From the NCBI RefSeq assembly GCF_009602435.1, contig NZ_VZDQ01000023.1, forward strand, positions 372,001 through 436,000: DNA of 64,000 nt. The letters run 5' to 3'. Source of the stretch: Sediminibacillus terrae (GTDB lineage Bacteria; Bacillota; Bacilli; Bacillales; Amphibacillaceae). Both the position numbers and the translations under genes were made by a program. The notes beneath the pieces were generated by a model that saw only the letters and a list, made by a program, of their open reading frames with translations, was not told the DNA's origin and ran no database searches. How positions within the stretch are numbered: the first letter of the stretch is position 1; each line of letters starts with the position of its first letter. Positions 8,818-16,395 of the stretch are shown here, one piece after another.

Positions 8818-9687
8818 ATGCGCGTAACACAAGGTATGTTATCGAATAATATGTTGAGGAATTTAAGTAACAGTTATGATAGCTTGGGGAAATATATGGA
8901 CCAGTTGTCTACAGGTAAAAAGATCAATCGCCCTTCTGATGACCCGGTTGTCGCTATGAAAGGTATGAATTACCGTACGCAAGTGACGGAGATTGAGCAG
9001 TATCAGCGAAACACAAGTGAAGTTCATAACTGGATGGACAACTCAGATTCGGCTTTGGATCAAGCTACGCAAGCTCTTCAAAGATTAAGGGAATTGGCGG
9101 TTCAAGGCAGCAATGGTACGTATGAAGATGGACAAAGGGAAAACATGGCACAAGAAGTCGATCAATTGCGTGATCATTTGGCTGATATTGCCAATACGAA
9201 AGTGAACGGGAAATATATTTTCAATGGAACGAAAACCGATATTCCTCCTGTTGAAAATGGTGTAGTCCAGGAAGGCGGCGGAGACGTTCTAGTCGAAGTG
9301 GCCAGCGGCACTAAGTTAAAAGCCAATATTGATGCCGGAGAAGTATTCAGTAGTGATTTGTTTGACGATATTCAAGCTTTCTCTGATGCTTTGAGGTCTG
9401 ATATACCTGATGAAGAATTGGATGCCAATATTTCTTCGCTGGATAATCATATCGACAATGTAGTAAACGAGCGAGCAGATTTAGGTGCACGCATGAACAG
9501 GTTAGATCTTATAGAAGACCGCCTTTCTTCTCAAGAAGTTACAGCTAACAAAATGATGTCAGATAATGAAGACATTGATTTAGAAAAAGTCATCATGAAA
9601 CTAACCACTCAGGAGAGTGTTCATAGGGCCGCTCTCAGTGCCGGGTCACGAATTATCCAGCCAACTTTGACAGATTTTCTAAGATAA
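8818..9687 (+). CDS. flgL: Flagellar hook-associated protein 3 FlgL
   Basis: Second junction protein, on which the flagellin filament starts. The 289-residue protein resembles flagellin at both ends: MRVTQGMLSNNMLRNL and LSTGKKINRPSDDPVVA at the N-terminus, DIDLEKVIMKLTTQESVHRA at the C-terminus. It starts 10 bases after flgK. Confidence 0.95.
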   Translation: MRVTQGMLSNNMLRNLSNSYDSLGKYMDQLSTGKKINRPSDDPVVAMKGMNYRTQVTEIEQYQRNTSEVHNWMDNSDSALDQATQALQRLRELAVQGSNGTYEDGQRENMAQEVDQLRDHLADIANTKVNGKYIFNGTKTDIPPVENGVVQEGGGDVLVEVASGTKLKANIDAGEVFSSDLFDDIQAFSDALRSDIPDEELDANISSLDNHIDNVVNERADLGARMNRLDLIEDRLSSQEVTANKMMSDNEDIDLEKVIMKLTTQESVHRAALSAGSRIIQPTLTDFLR

Positions 9688-9763
9688 AATAATTTTGGTG
9701 AAAGCACTTGCCCTCTATATGAGCGGCAAGGCTTTTTACTATGAAGGGAATGGAGGAGCACGT

Positions 9764-10354
9764 ATGCAACTGCCGCAGGTCAGAATGCAATCTAAACTGG
9801 CAAAAATCCAAATCACGCAGACACCGGTACAGCAAACCATTAAACAACCAAAAGCGGAACAAACAATCAGACAGCCCCATGCTGAAGTTACCATGCAACG
9901 CATACCGTCCAAAATGACTATTGATCAATCAAAAGCTTGGGAGGATATGAATCTTAAGAGTGCTGCCAAGAGCATATCTGAAGCGGCCCAAAAAGGGAAA
10001 GAGGCAGTATATAAGGGCATGCAGCGAAGAGTGAGCCAAGGGGAGCAACTGATGAAAATTGAAAATGGAGGAAATCCAATAGCCGTCCAAGGAAAACAAA
10101 ATGGGGAAAAGCCAATGAAGCAATTCAATATTGGCTGGATTCCATCCCATTTTGCCGTAAAAACCGATTACCAGCCGTCCGAGCTGAAGATAAATGTCCA
10201 AACCCATGAACCGATTATTGAAAATAAGCCGAACAAGCCAATCATCAATAATCAACCCGGTGGAGTAGAAACATCTATTCTTCAAAAGGAGAGTTTGGAT
10301 ATTGACTTTGCAAATTTGAAATTTAAAGGTATTGATTTTGAAATGTTGATATAA
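9764..10354 (+). CDS. yviE: YviE-like protein (DUF6470)
   Basis: The 196-residue protein lies between flgL and fliW, the place of yviE in B. subtilis. The ATG at 9764 follows ATGGAGGAGCACGT; an upstream GTG frame from 9695 lacks a good site. The N-terminus has Gln/Thr-rich repeats of the type QTPVQQTIKQPKAEQTIRQ. The C-terminus holds short beta-rich segments ending DIDFANLKFKGIDFEMLI. Function is unknown; position in the operon suggests a role in filament assembly or regulation. Confidence 0.85.
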   Translation: MQLPQVRMQSKLAKIQITQTPVQQTIKQPKAEQTIRQPHAEVTMQRIPSKMTIDQSKAWEDMNLKSAAKSISEAAQKGKEAVYKGMQRRVSQGEQLMKIENGGNPIAVQGKQNGEKPMKQFNIGWIPSHFAVKTDYQPSELKINVQTHEPIIENKPNKPIINNQPGGVETSILQKESLDIDFANLKFKGIDFEMLI

Positions 10355-10367
10355 AAGGATGATGAAT

Positions 10368-10820
10368 ATGAAAATAAAAACAAAATATTTGGGAGAAGTA
10401 GAGATAGATAGAGAAAAGGTGATCGCTTTTCCACATGGAATTCCGGGTTTTATTGAAGAGAAGGAGTTCGTTTTGTTAGATTTGCCAGACAACCCTGTCT
10501 TTCAAATATTACAATCTATCAACACCCAACAACTAGCCTTCATCGTTACTGCACCTTATCAATTTAACAGTAGTTACGAGGTTGAATTAGATAAAGCCAT
10601 TTTAGATGTATTAGAAATAAATGAAGAACAAGAGGTAGTCATTTTGGCCATTATTTCATTAAAAGAGCCATTTGAAAAAAGTACGATAAATTTACAGGCT
10701 CCCCTTGTTATAAATAACAGGAATTGTATGGGAAAACAGTTTATAACGAATAATAAAAGATATGGTACAAAGGAACCGATCAATGTTGAATCCATTTCCT
10801 CTAGTGAGAAGGGGGATTAA
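10368..10820 (+). CDS. fliW: Flagellar assembly factor FliW
   Basis: Binds either flagellin or CsrA. Free FliW sequesters CsrA and so relieves its block on hag translation; when flagellin accumulates, CsrA is freed. The 150-residue product has the family hallmarks [20 protein letters not shown] near the N-terminus and [20 protein letters not shown] near the C-terminus. The third in-frame ATG (10368) has the best spacing from AAAGGA. The stop overlaps the first of two csrA start codons. Confidence 0.95.
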   Translation: MKIKTKYLGEVEIDREKVIAFPHGIPGFIEEKEFVLLDLPDNPVFQILQSINTQQLAFIVTAPYQFNSSYEVELDKAILDVLEINEEQEVVILAIISLKEPFEKSTINLQAPLVINNRNCMGKQFITNNKRYGTKEPINVESISSSEKGD

Positions 10821-10822
10821 TG

Positions 10823-11053
10823 ATGCTCGTATTAACCAGAAAATTAGATGAAGCAATTCAAATCGGAGAAGATATTGAACTAAAAGTATTAGAGATAGAT
10901 GGAGAACAAGTAAAACTGGGAATAACTGCACCAAAGCATATCGACATCCATCGGAAGGAAATCTATCTCGAAATTAAGCGTGAGAACAATGAGGCTGCTC
11001 ACGTTTCAAAAGACTTGCTGAATTTATTAAAAAATAATTCAAAAAGAGGTTAA
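10823..11053 (+). CDS. csrA: Carbon storage/flagellin translation regulator CsrA
   Basis: RNA-binding dimer that represses hag translation by covering its ribosome site. The 76-residue product begins [20 protein letters not shown] and includes [19 protein letters not shown], both diagnostic of CsrA, with the RNA-contacting Arg at 6 and 44-47 region. It is coupled to fliW (TAATGATG). Its target leader lies 130 bases downstream, ahead of hag. Confidence 0.96.
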   Translation: MLVLTRKLDEAIQIGEDIELKVLEIDGEQVKLGITAPKHIDIHRKEIYLEIKRENNEAAHVSKDLLNLLKNNSKRG

Positions 11054-11077
11054 ACATTACGCAATTCTCTCCGATAA
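11051..11077 (+). promoter_or_regulatory. SigD promoter of hag
   Basis: TAAA (11051-11054), a 15-base spacer and TCCGATAA (11070-11077) match the SigD consensus with two mismatches in the -10. It overlaps the csrA stop and would give a leader of about 95 bases before hag. Confidence 0.88.
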
Positions 11078-11135
11078 TATAAATGTACACCAAATGATGC
11101 CAAAGACGGCCGCTTTGGTTCATGCGGTGGAGACC

Positions 11136-11172
11136 ACAAGGACGTGGGATATATTTAACCATTCAAGGAGGA
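11136..11172 (+). promoter_or_regulatory. CsrA binding sites in the hag leader
   Basis: ACAAGGACGT at 11136-11145 is very close to the CsrA consensus ACARGGAUGU. A second GGA-containing site, TCAAGGAGGA at 11163-11172, overlaps the hag ribosome site. A small stem (CCAAAG/CTTTGG, 11100-11118) lies upstream. The two-site layout is the one known from B. subtilis hag. Confidence 0.75.
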
Positions 11173-11179
11173 AATAATA

Positions 11180-12202
11180 ATGAGAATTAATCACAACATT
11201 GCGGCGTTAAACACACACCGCCAGCTATCAGGCAACCAGAATGCCACTCAAAACTCTCTGGAAAAACTATCTTCAGGTCTTCGTATCAACAAAGCTGGAG
11301 ACGATGCTGCAGGACTTGCAATCTCTGAGAAAATGCGCGGACAAATCCGTGGATTGGATCAAGCGCAAAGCAATGCACAAGACGGCATTTCTTTGATTCA
11401 AACTGCTGAAGGTGCGATGAATGAAACTCACTCTATCCTTCAACGTATGCGTGAATTGGCTGTTCAATCTTCCAACGATACGAACACCGACGCAGACCGC
11501 GCTGAACTTCAAAAAGAAGTAAACCAGTTGTCTGAAGAATTGACTCGTATTGCAGACGATACAGAGTTCAACACACAAAAACTATTAGATGGTAACTTTG
11601 AAGGTAAATTCCATATCGGTGCCAACGAAGACCAAAATATTTCTCTATCTATCAATGCTGTTGATGCTGAAACTTTACAAGTAGGACAAGATTTTGTAAC
11701 TAGTGGCTCTGGCTCTTCGTCAACCATTACTGTGGGATCGGGTTCTGGTGCTGTGACTGGAACTTTTTATGCTAAAGGCGACTCTATTGGAAGTGGATCC
11801 GGTGCAATTACAGTAGATGAGGCTGGTTATTATGAAGCTTCTGGTAACCAAATTCTATCTGCTTCTGAGGCTTTTGCAGATGGAACAGAAGGAGTAAAAG
11901 GCATCGACATTTCTTCTCAATCCGGCGCTAATAGTGCAATTGATACAATCAATTCTGCAATTGAAACAGTATCCGCTGAGCGTTCTAAACTAGGTGCATA
12001 CCAAAATCGTTTAGAACATACTATTAACAACTTGGGTACTTCTTCAGAAAACCTTACTGCTGCTGAATCTCGTATCAGAGACGTAGACATGGCTAAAGAA
12101 ATGATGGCGTTCACCAAGAACAATATCCTTTCTCAAGCTGCTCAATCTATGCTGGCTCAAGCTAATCAACAGCCACAAGGTGTTCTTCAACTACTTCAAT
12201 AA
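11180..12202 (+). CDS. hag: Flagellin Hag
   Basis: Filament subunit, 340 residues. The D0/D1 ends are conserved: MRINHNIAALNTHRQLS and SSGLRINKAGDDAAGLAISE at the N-terminus, RDVDMAKEMMAFTKNNILSQ at the C-terminus. Residues about 172-235 form a Ser/Gly/Thr-rich variable domain with repeated GSGSG motifs, absent from the shorter B. subtilis flagellin core. A Maf glycosyltransferase cassette begins 145 bases downstream, so these Ser/Thr are likely O-glycosylation targets (inference). AAGGAGG precedes the ATG. Transcription is by SigD, translation is CsrA-controlled, and a strong terminator follows. Confidence 0.98.
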   Translation: MRINHNIAALNTHRQLSGNQNATQNSLEKLSSGLRINKAGDDAAGLAISEKMRGQIRGLDQAQSNAQDGISLIQTAEGAMNETHSILQRMRELAVQSSNDTNTDADRAELQKEVNQLSEELTRIADDTEFNTQKLLDGNFEGKFHIGANEDQNISLSINAVDAETLQVGQDFVTSGSGSSSTITVGSGSGAVTGTFYAKGDSIGSGSGAITVDEAGYYEASGNQILSASEAFADGTEGVKGIDISSQSGANSAIDTINSAIETVSAERSKLGAYQNRLEHTINNLGTSSENLTAAESRIRDVDMAKEMMAFTKNNILSQAAQSMLAQANQQPQGVLQLLQ

Positions 12203-12212
12203 TATAGTATTT

Positions 12213-12241
12213 AAAACCGCCGTTTTAGACGGCGGTTTTTT
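12213..12241 (+). terminator. Rho-independent terminator of hag
   Basis: AAAACCGCCG pairs with CGGCGGTTTT, followed by a T run, 11 bases after the stop. Confidence 0.95.
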
Positions 12242-12280
12242 TGTGTTTTCATATTCGCAGAAATAAAACACAAATTACAC

Positions 12281-12319
12281 TTGATAGTTGTCGATTTTTA
12301 CCGATATAAATAGTATAAT
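12281..12319 (+). promoter_or_regulatory. Candidate promoter of the Maf cassette
   Basis: ACCGATAT (12300-12307) resembles a SigD -10, with TTGA instead of TAAA 15 bases upstream. TATAAT at 12314-12319 could instead be a SigA -10 with a poor -35. Either fits the 145-base gap; a SigD promoter would place the cassette in the late flagellar regulon. Confidence 0.4.
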
Positions 12320-12346
12320 TACCTAAGTTTATGGGAGGTTTATTAG

Positions 12347-12955
12347 GTGCTTCTTACAATTAACGACAATTCATTTGAATTAGAGAATAAATTATCCGCT
12401 GTTGAGTCCATCATCAAGAAAATTGAAAACGAAGTTTCTGATTCAAATCAGTTCTTTAGTCACTTAATAATTGATGATGAGGAAATTTTTGATCAGTTTG
12501 AACTGAGAATTGAGGAAGACATTGCTTCTATCCAAGAGGTGAAGGTTGTCCTTAAGTCCATTAAGCAATTCGTGAACGATTGCCTTACCACAAAAGAAGA
12601 TTATTTAACAGGAGCTATTCCTGAATTGGAAATTTTAATAGATGAATTATACCAGGGACCAACTAATGAAACCTGGAAAAAGCTTGGACAACTTTTAGAA
12701 GGCTTGCAATGGTTGAATCAGCTCATCGATACCATTGACAAAGGTTCGCATCACCCGGGAAATTGGGATGCCTATCTCCGATTGCATGCTACATTAGTTG
12801 CTGAGTTTTCCTCATTAGAACAGGCAATAAATACGCAGGATCACATTCTTATTGCGGATATCCTTCAATATGAGGTACTGGCTGTATTGAATTCATTGAA
12901 AACTGAAACAACAACAACGATTGACCGGGAAGGGACAAGAAGTAATGTTAATTGA
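12347..12955 (+). CDS. Unknown helical protein encoded with Maf
   Basis: The 202-residue protein starts at GTG 12347 after TGGGAGG. No family was recognised. It is acidic and predicted helical throughout, with an N-terminal coiled-coil-like stretch (residues 1-75) and a more compact segment (95-150, TWKKLGQLLEGLQWLNQLID). It has no signal peptide or membrane segment. Its last 11 bases overlap the maf start, so it is probably co-translated with the glycosyltransferase. A chaperone or adaptor presenting flagellin is possible but unproven. Confidence 0.75.
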   Translation: MLLTINDNSFELENKLSAVESIIKKIENEVSDSNQFFSHLIIDDEEIFDQFELRIEEDIASIQEVKVVLKSIKQFVNDCLTTKEDYLTGAIPELEILIDELYQGPTNETWKKLGQLLEGLQWLNQLIDTIDKGSHHPGNWDAYLRLHATLVAEFSSLEQAINTQDHILIADILQYEVLAVLNSLKTETTTTIDREGTRSNVN

Positions 12956-14816
12956 AAACATTAACTATTTAAGAAAGCACTATCGGCAAATAAGAGACTA
13001 TTTCAAAGAAAATGAAGAAATGTTATTAGAAGAACCTATTGAAATGGTTCAATCAAAAACAGGAATACCGACTCTTCAAGTGCGTACCGAAAGTGGTTCA
13101 TTGCTACTCCATAGTAAATATAACCCTGAACAAGAAGCTGAGCGTCTCGTTCAAAAATACAAAGATGAGATGGACCAATACCAACATGTGTTATTCTACG
13201 GAGTGGGATTAGGCTACCATGTGGAAGCATTCTTGAAAGAGTTTCCAAATATTTCTTTTTCATTGTATGAACCAAGCCCCGCTATCTTTTATCATTATCT
13301 CTCTACTAAGCGATTAGAAAGTCTGCCGGTAAAACAGTTGACCAACCTATACTTGGAGACCTCGCCCAGGACTAGTCTGAAAAGTCTTGTCCATCATACT
13401 AACGAATTGAACGGGAATATGCTGCTGGTACCTTTGCCAAGTTATGAACGTGTATTTAAAGAATCCTATCAAACCTTTTTGAAGCAATTAAAAAAAAGCA
13501 TGCAAAACAAAAAGTTCTCGTTTCATACAAACTTAGCATTTGAAAAACGCTGGACGGTCAATAGTATGAAAAATTTTCCTGAAGTCATCAAAACACCGAA
13601 CATTCTGCACAAAAAAAATGAGGGCATTTTTAAAGATAATCCAGTGATTATCGTTTCTGCAGGTCCCTCGCTAAATGAAGAACTGGAAAATTTGAAATAT
13701 ATCAAACAGAACCGTCTAGCTTATATTTTTGCGGTAGGCTCAGCAAACAAAACACTTATCAAACATGGCATAATCCCCGATGCCGTTTGCTCCTACGACC
13801 CTAAAGCGGTGAATTATTTGGTAGTCGAAGAAATTAAAACAAATAAAATCGACATTCCTCTTATTTTTGGCAGTAGTGTAGGTTTTGAAACTCTTGAGAA
13901 CTATCCTGGGCCTAAGATTCATTTTATCACAAGCCAGGATACGGTTTCAGGATACTATTTGGATGAAGAGCGTTCGGATTATTTTATTGTCGATGATGCA
14001 CCTTCTATTGCCATTATCACCTTCCAGATTCTTTCCAGACTAAAGGCAAGTACAGTTATTCTGGTCGGGCAAAATCTGGCATACAGGGATAACCGTTTTT
14101 ATTCATCTGGGATTGAGTATGAGGGAAGGAGTACTTCGGTTTCTAAAAGCGATCTGGATAAAGCAATGACCGTAAAAGATGTTCAGGGAAAAGAAGTTTT
14201 AACCAATGAAAGCTTTTTGCGCATGAAATCAGTACTTGAATATTATATTTCAAAGTCCAAAATGAAGGTGATTAATACGACAAAAGGCGGGGCTGCCATC
14301 TCTGGCACCACTTTTGAAAGCCTTGAGGAAGTAATTAATCAAAAGTTGACGAATGCTGTGGTGGATGAGAAATGGTATCACGATCTTAACTATTTTTATA
14401 ATGTGGAAAATATTTGGAAAAGACAATCGGACATGGATAAAGCCAGGACCGAAATTGGAAATATAATGGATGGACTGACTACCAGGCTCCGACAAATTGA
14501 ATATTTAACAGACAGGAAGCAATCCAAGGAACTTGAAAAAGAATTCGTCGGTTTAGACAAAGAATTTAAAAAGCTTAGAAAGAATGTCTTTTATCGGACT
14601 TTTTTACATCCCATGCTGCGAGTTCCCTTTGAATTTACTGAAAAAAAGGTAAAAAATGTAAAATTCGAACATAATCAGATAGTAAAAGGGACAACCATTG
14701 TTAGAGCTTATAGCCGATTCATTTATGAATGCAAAAAAACTTTAAACCAGACGTTACCTTTTTATCAAGAGCTTGAAAGTACAACAGCTAAAGAATCACT
14801 CAAAGGAGAATACTAG
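12945..14816 (+). CDS. Motility-associated factor glycosyltransferase (Maf, DUF115)
   Basis: Maf proteins transfer nonulosonic acids from CMP-sugars to Ser/Thr of flagellin in the cytoplasm before export. This 623-residue product has the family order: an N-terminal domain with FYGVGLGYHVEAFL, then a central MptE-like nucleotide-sugar domain with PVIIVSAGPSLNEELENL and HGIIPDAVCSYDP, then VILVGQNLAY, and a helical C-terminal domain (500-620). The ATG at 12945 follows AAGGGAC; the frame from 12921 lacks a site. It sits beside genes for CMP-nonulosonate synthesis and 0.7 kb from hag. Base composition is AT-rich compared with flanking housekeeping genes, consistent with an exchanged cassette. Confidence 0.92.
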   Translation: MLIENINYLRKHYRQIRDYFKENEEMLLEEPIEMVQSKTGIPTLQVRTESGSLLLHSKYNPEQEAERLVQKYKDEMDQYQHVLFYGVGLGYHVEAFLKEFPNISFSLYEPSPAIFYHYLSTKRLESLPVKQLTNLYLETSPRTSLKSLVHHTNELNGNMLLVPLPSYERVFKESYQTFLKQLKKSMQNKKFSFHTNLAFEKRWTVNSMKNFPEVIKTPNILHKKNEGIFKDNPVIIVSAGPSLNEELENLKYIKQNRLAYIFAVGSANKTLIKHGIIPDAVCSYDPKAVNYLVVEEIKTNKIDIPLIFGSSVGFETLENYPGPKIHFITSQDTVSGYYLDEERSDYFIVDDAPSIAIITFQILSRLKASTVILVGQNLAYRDNRFYSSGIEYEGRSTSVSKSDLDKAMTVKDVQGKEVLTNESFLRMKSVLEYYISKSKMKVINTTKGGAAISGTTFESLEEVINQKLTNAVVDEKWYHDLNYFYNVENIWKRQSDMDKARTEIGNIMDGLTTRLRQIEYLTDRKQSKELEKEFVGLDKEFKKLRKNVFYRTFLHPMLRVPFEFTEKKVKNVKFEHNQIVKGTTIVRAYSRFIYECKKTLNQTLPFYQELESTTAKESLKGEY

Positions 14817-15485
14817 ATGATACAACTACCTGACTTTGACAAAAGTTTTGACTATGAGAATGACTTTTATTTATCGTGTGATCCATCAAGGATCTCAAAA
14901 ATTCTCGCACACTATGAGTTATATAAAAAAGTCTTAAACATTCCGGGAGCAATTGTGGAATGTGGGGTGTTTAAAGGTGCTTCATTGGCCAGATTTGCTA
15001 TGTTTCGGGAGTTGTTTGAAAACTCCTTCTCTAGAAAAATATTGGGTTTCGATGCATTTGGAAGGTTTCCTGATACTCATTTCTCAGAAGATAAAGAATT
15101 AAGGCGTCGTTTTATAGAAGAGGCGGGAGAAGAAGGAATATCAAAAGAACAATTATACGAAGTTCTTGAAAATAAAGGGATAAATAGTCAAATTGAATTA
15201 ATAGAAGGCGATATTTTGAAGACAGTACCTGAATACGTTAAAAAGAATCCTGGATTAAAAATATCACTACTAAACTTGGATACGGATATTTATGAACCAG
15301 CGGTTACAATATTGGAAAATTTATATCCCAAAATATCTATAGGTGGCATCCTCATCTTGGATGACTATGGAGTATTTGCAGGTGAGACAAAGGCAGTAGA
15401 TGACTTTTTCAAAGATAAGAATGTAGAAATTAAGAAATTTCCATTTGCAAAAACCCCAAATTTTATTATTAAGAATGAGAATTAA
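14817..15485 (+). CDS. TylF/MacB-like SAM-dependent methyltransferase
   Basis: The 222-residue class I methyltransferase has the SAM-binding loop GAIVECGVFKGASLARFA (about residues 43-60), LGFDAFGRFPD and the metal-binding acidic LLNLDTDIYEPA and LILDDYGVF motifs of the TylF sugar O-methyltransferase family. It begins immediately after the maf stop with an AAAGGAG site. The likely role is methylation of the flagellin glycan or its precursor; this is inferred from neighbours, and the acceptor is unknown. Confidence 0.85.
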   Translation: MIQLPDFDKSFDYENDFYLSCDPSRISKILAHYELYKKVLNIPGAIVECGVFKGASLARFAMFRELFENSFSRKILGFDAFGRFPDTHFSEDKELRRRFIEEAGEEGISKEQLYEVLENKGINSQIELIEGDILKTVPEYVKKNPGLKISLLNLDTDIYEPAVTILENLYPKISIGGILILDDYGVFAGETKAVDDFFKDKNVEIKKFPFAKTPNFIIKNEN

Positions 15486-15516
15486 ATAATAATTGTTAAA
15501 AAATATGGAGGCTCAT

Positions 15517-16395
15517 ATGACAACACCAAAAATAATTGCTGAAATCGGATGTAACCATAAAGGCGAGATGGAAATAGCTAAAGAAATGATAAAAATGGCT
15601 GCTATTTTTTGCAAGGCCGAGGTTGTTAAGTTTCAAAAGCGCAACCCAAAAGAATCTTTGACAAGTGATCAGTATTTTGCCCCTCATCCTAACCCTGTAA
15701 ATTCATACGGCGAAACTTATGGGGAGCATAGGGAGTATTTGGAGTTTACAGTTGAACAACATGCTGAACTCAAAAAATACTGTGAAGAATTTGGCTTGAG
15801 TTATAGTACATCTGTTTGGGATATGACTTCTGCAAAAGAAATAGCATCCCTGGAGCCTTCCTTAATAAAGATTCCTTCTGCACTTAATAATTATGAGGAA
15901 ATGTTGGAATGGCTATGCGATAATTACAAAGGTGAAATTCATGTTTCTACGGGAATGACTACAAAAGAGGAAATTGATAAGTTGGTGGCTCTATTTGTAA
16001 GAAAAAACCGGAATAAAGACGTCGTTTTATATAATTGTACTTCTGGATATCCTGTTCCATTTCAAGACATATGTTTAAAAGAAATTAGCAGATTAAAAGA
16101 AAAGTATGGAGAAGTGGTAAAAGAAATTGGATTTTCTGGTCACCATTTGGGAATTGCAGTAGATATTGCTGCATATACCTTGGGGGCAACCTGGGTGGAA
16201 AGACATTTTACACTTGATCGGACATGGAAAGGCACTGATCATTCCGCTTCTCTTGAACCAGATGGTTTACGGAGATTAGTTAGAGATTTAAAGGCAGTAG
16301 AGGAATCACTGAAGTACAAAGAAAAAGATGTGTTAGACATAGAACAAGTTCAAAGAGATAAACTGAAGTATAAAGGAAGTATGGTAGTGCAATGA
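15517..16395 (+). CDS. NeuB-family nonulosonate synthase without SAF domain
   Basis: NeuB-type TIM-barrel enzyme that condenses phosphoenolpyruvate with a six-carbon sugar to a nine-carbon acid. Motifs include AEIGCNHKGEMEIAKEMI, VVKFQKRNPKES, IKIPSALNNYEEML, STGMTTKEEID, SGHHLGIAVDIAAYTLGA and VERHFTLDRTWKGTDHSASL. At 292 residues it ends where the barrel ends and lacks the C-terminal antifreeze-like (SAF) domain of typical 340-350 residue NeuB/LegI/PseI. The ATG at 15517 follows ATGGAGG. Its stop overlaps the next gene's start (ATGA). The substrate cannot be read from sequence. Confidence 0.88.
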   Translation: MTTPKIIAEIGCNHKGEMEIAKEMIKMAAIFCKAEVVKFQKRNPKESLTSDQYFAPHPNPVNSYGETYGEHREYLEFTVEQHAELKKYCEEFGLSYSTSVWDMTSAKEIASLEPSLIKIPSALNNYEEMLEWLCDNYKGEIHVSTGMTTKEEIDKLVALFVRKNRNKDVVLYNCTSGYPVPFQDICLKEISRLKEKYGEVVKEIGFSGHHLGIAVDIAAYTLGATWVERHFTLDRTWKGTDHSASLEPDGLRRLVRDLKAVEESLKYKEKDVLDIEQVQRDKLKYKGSMVVQ

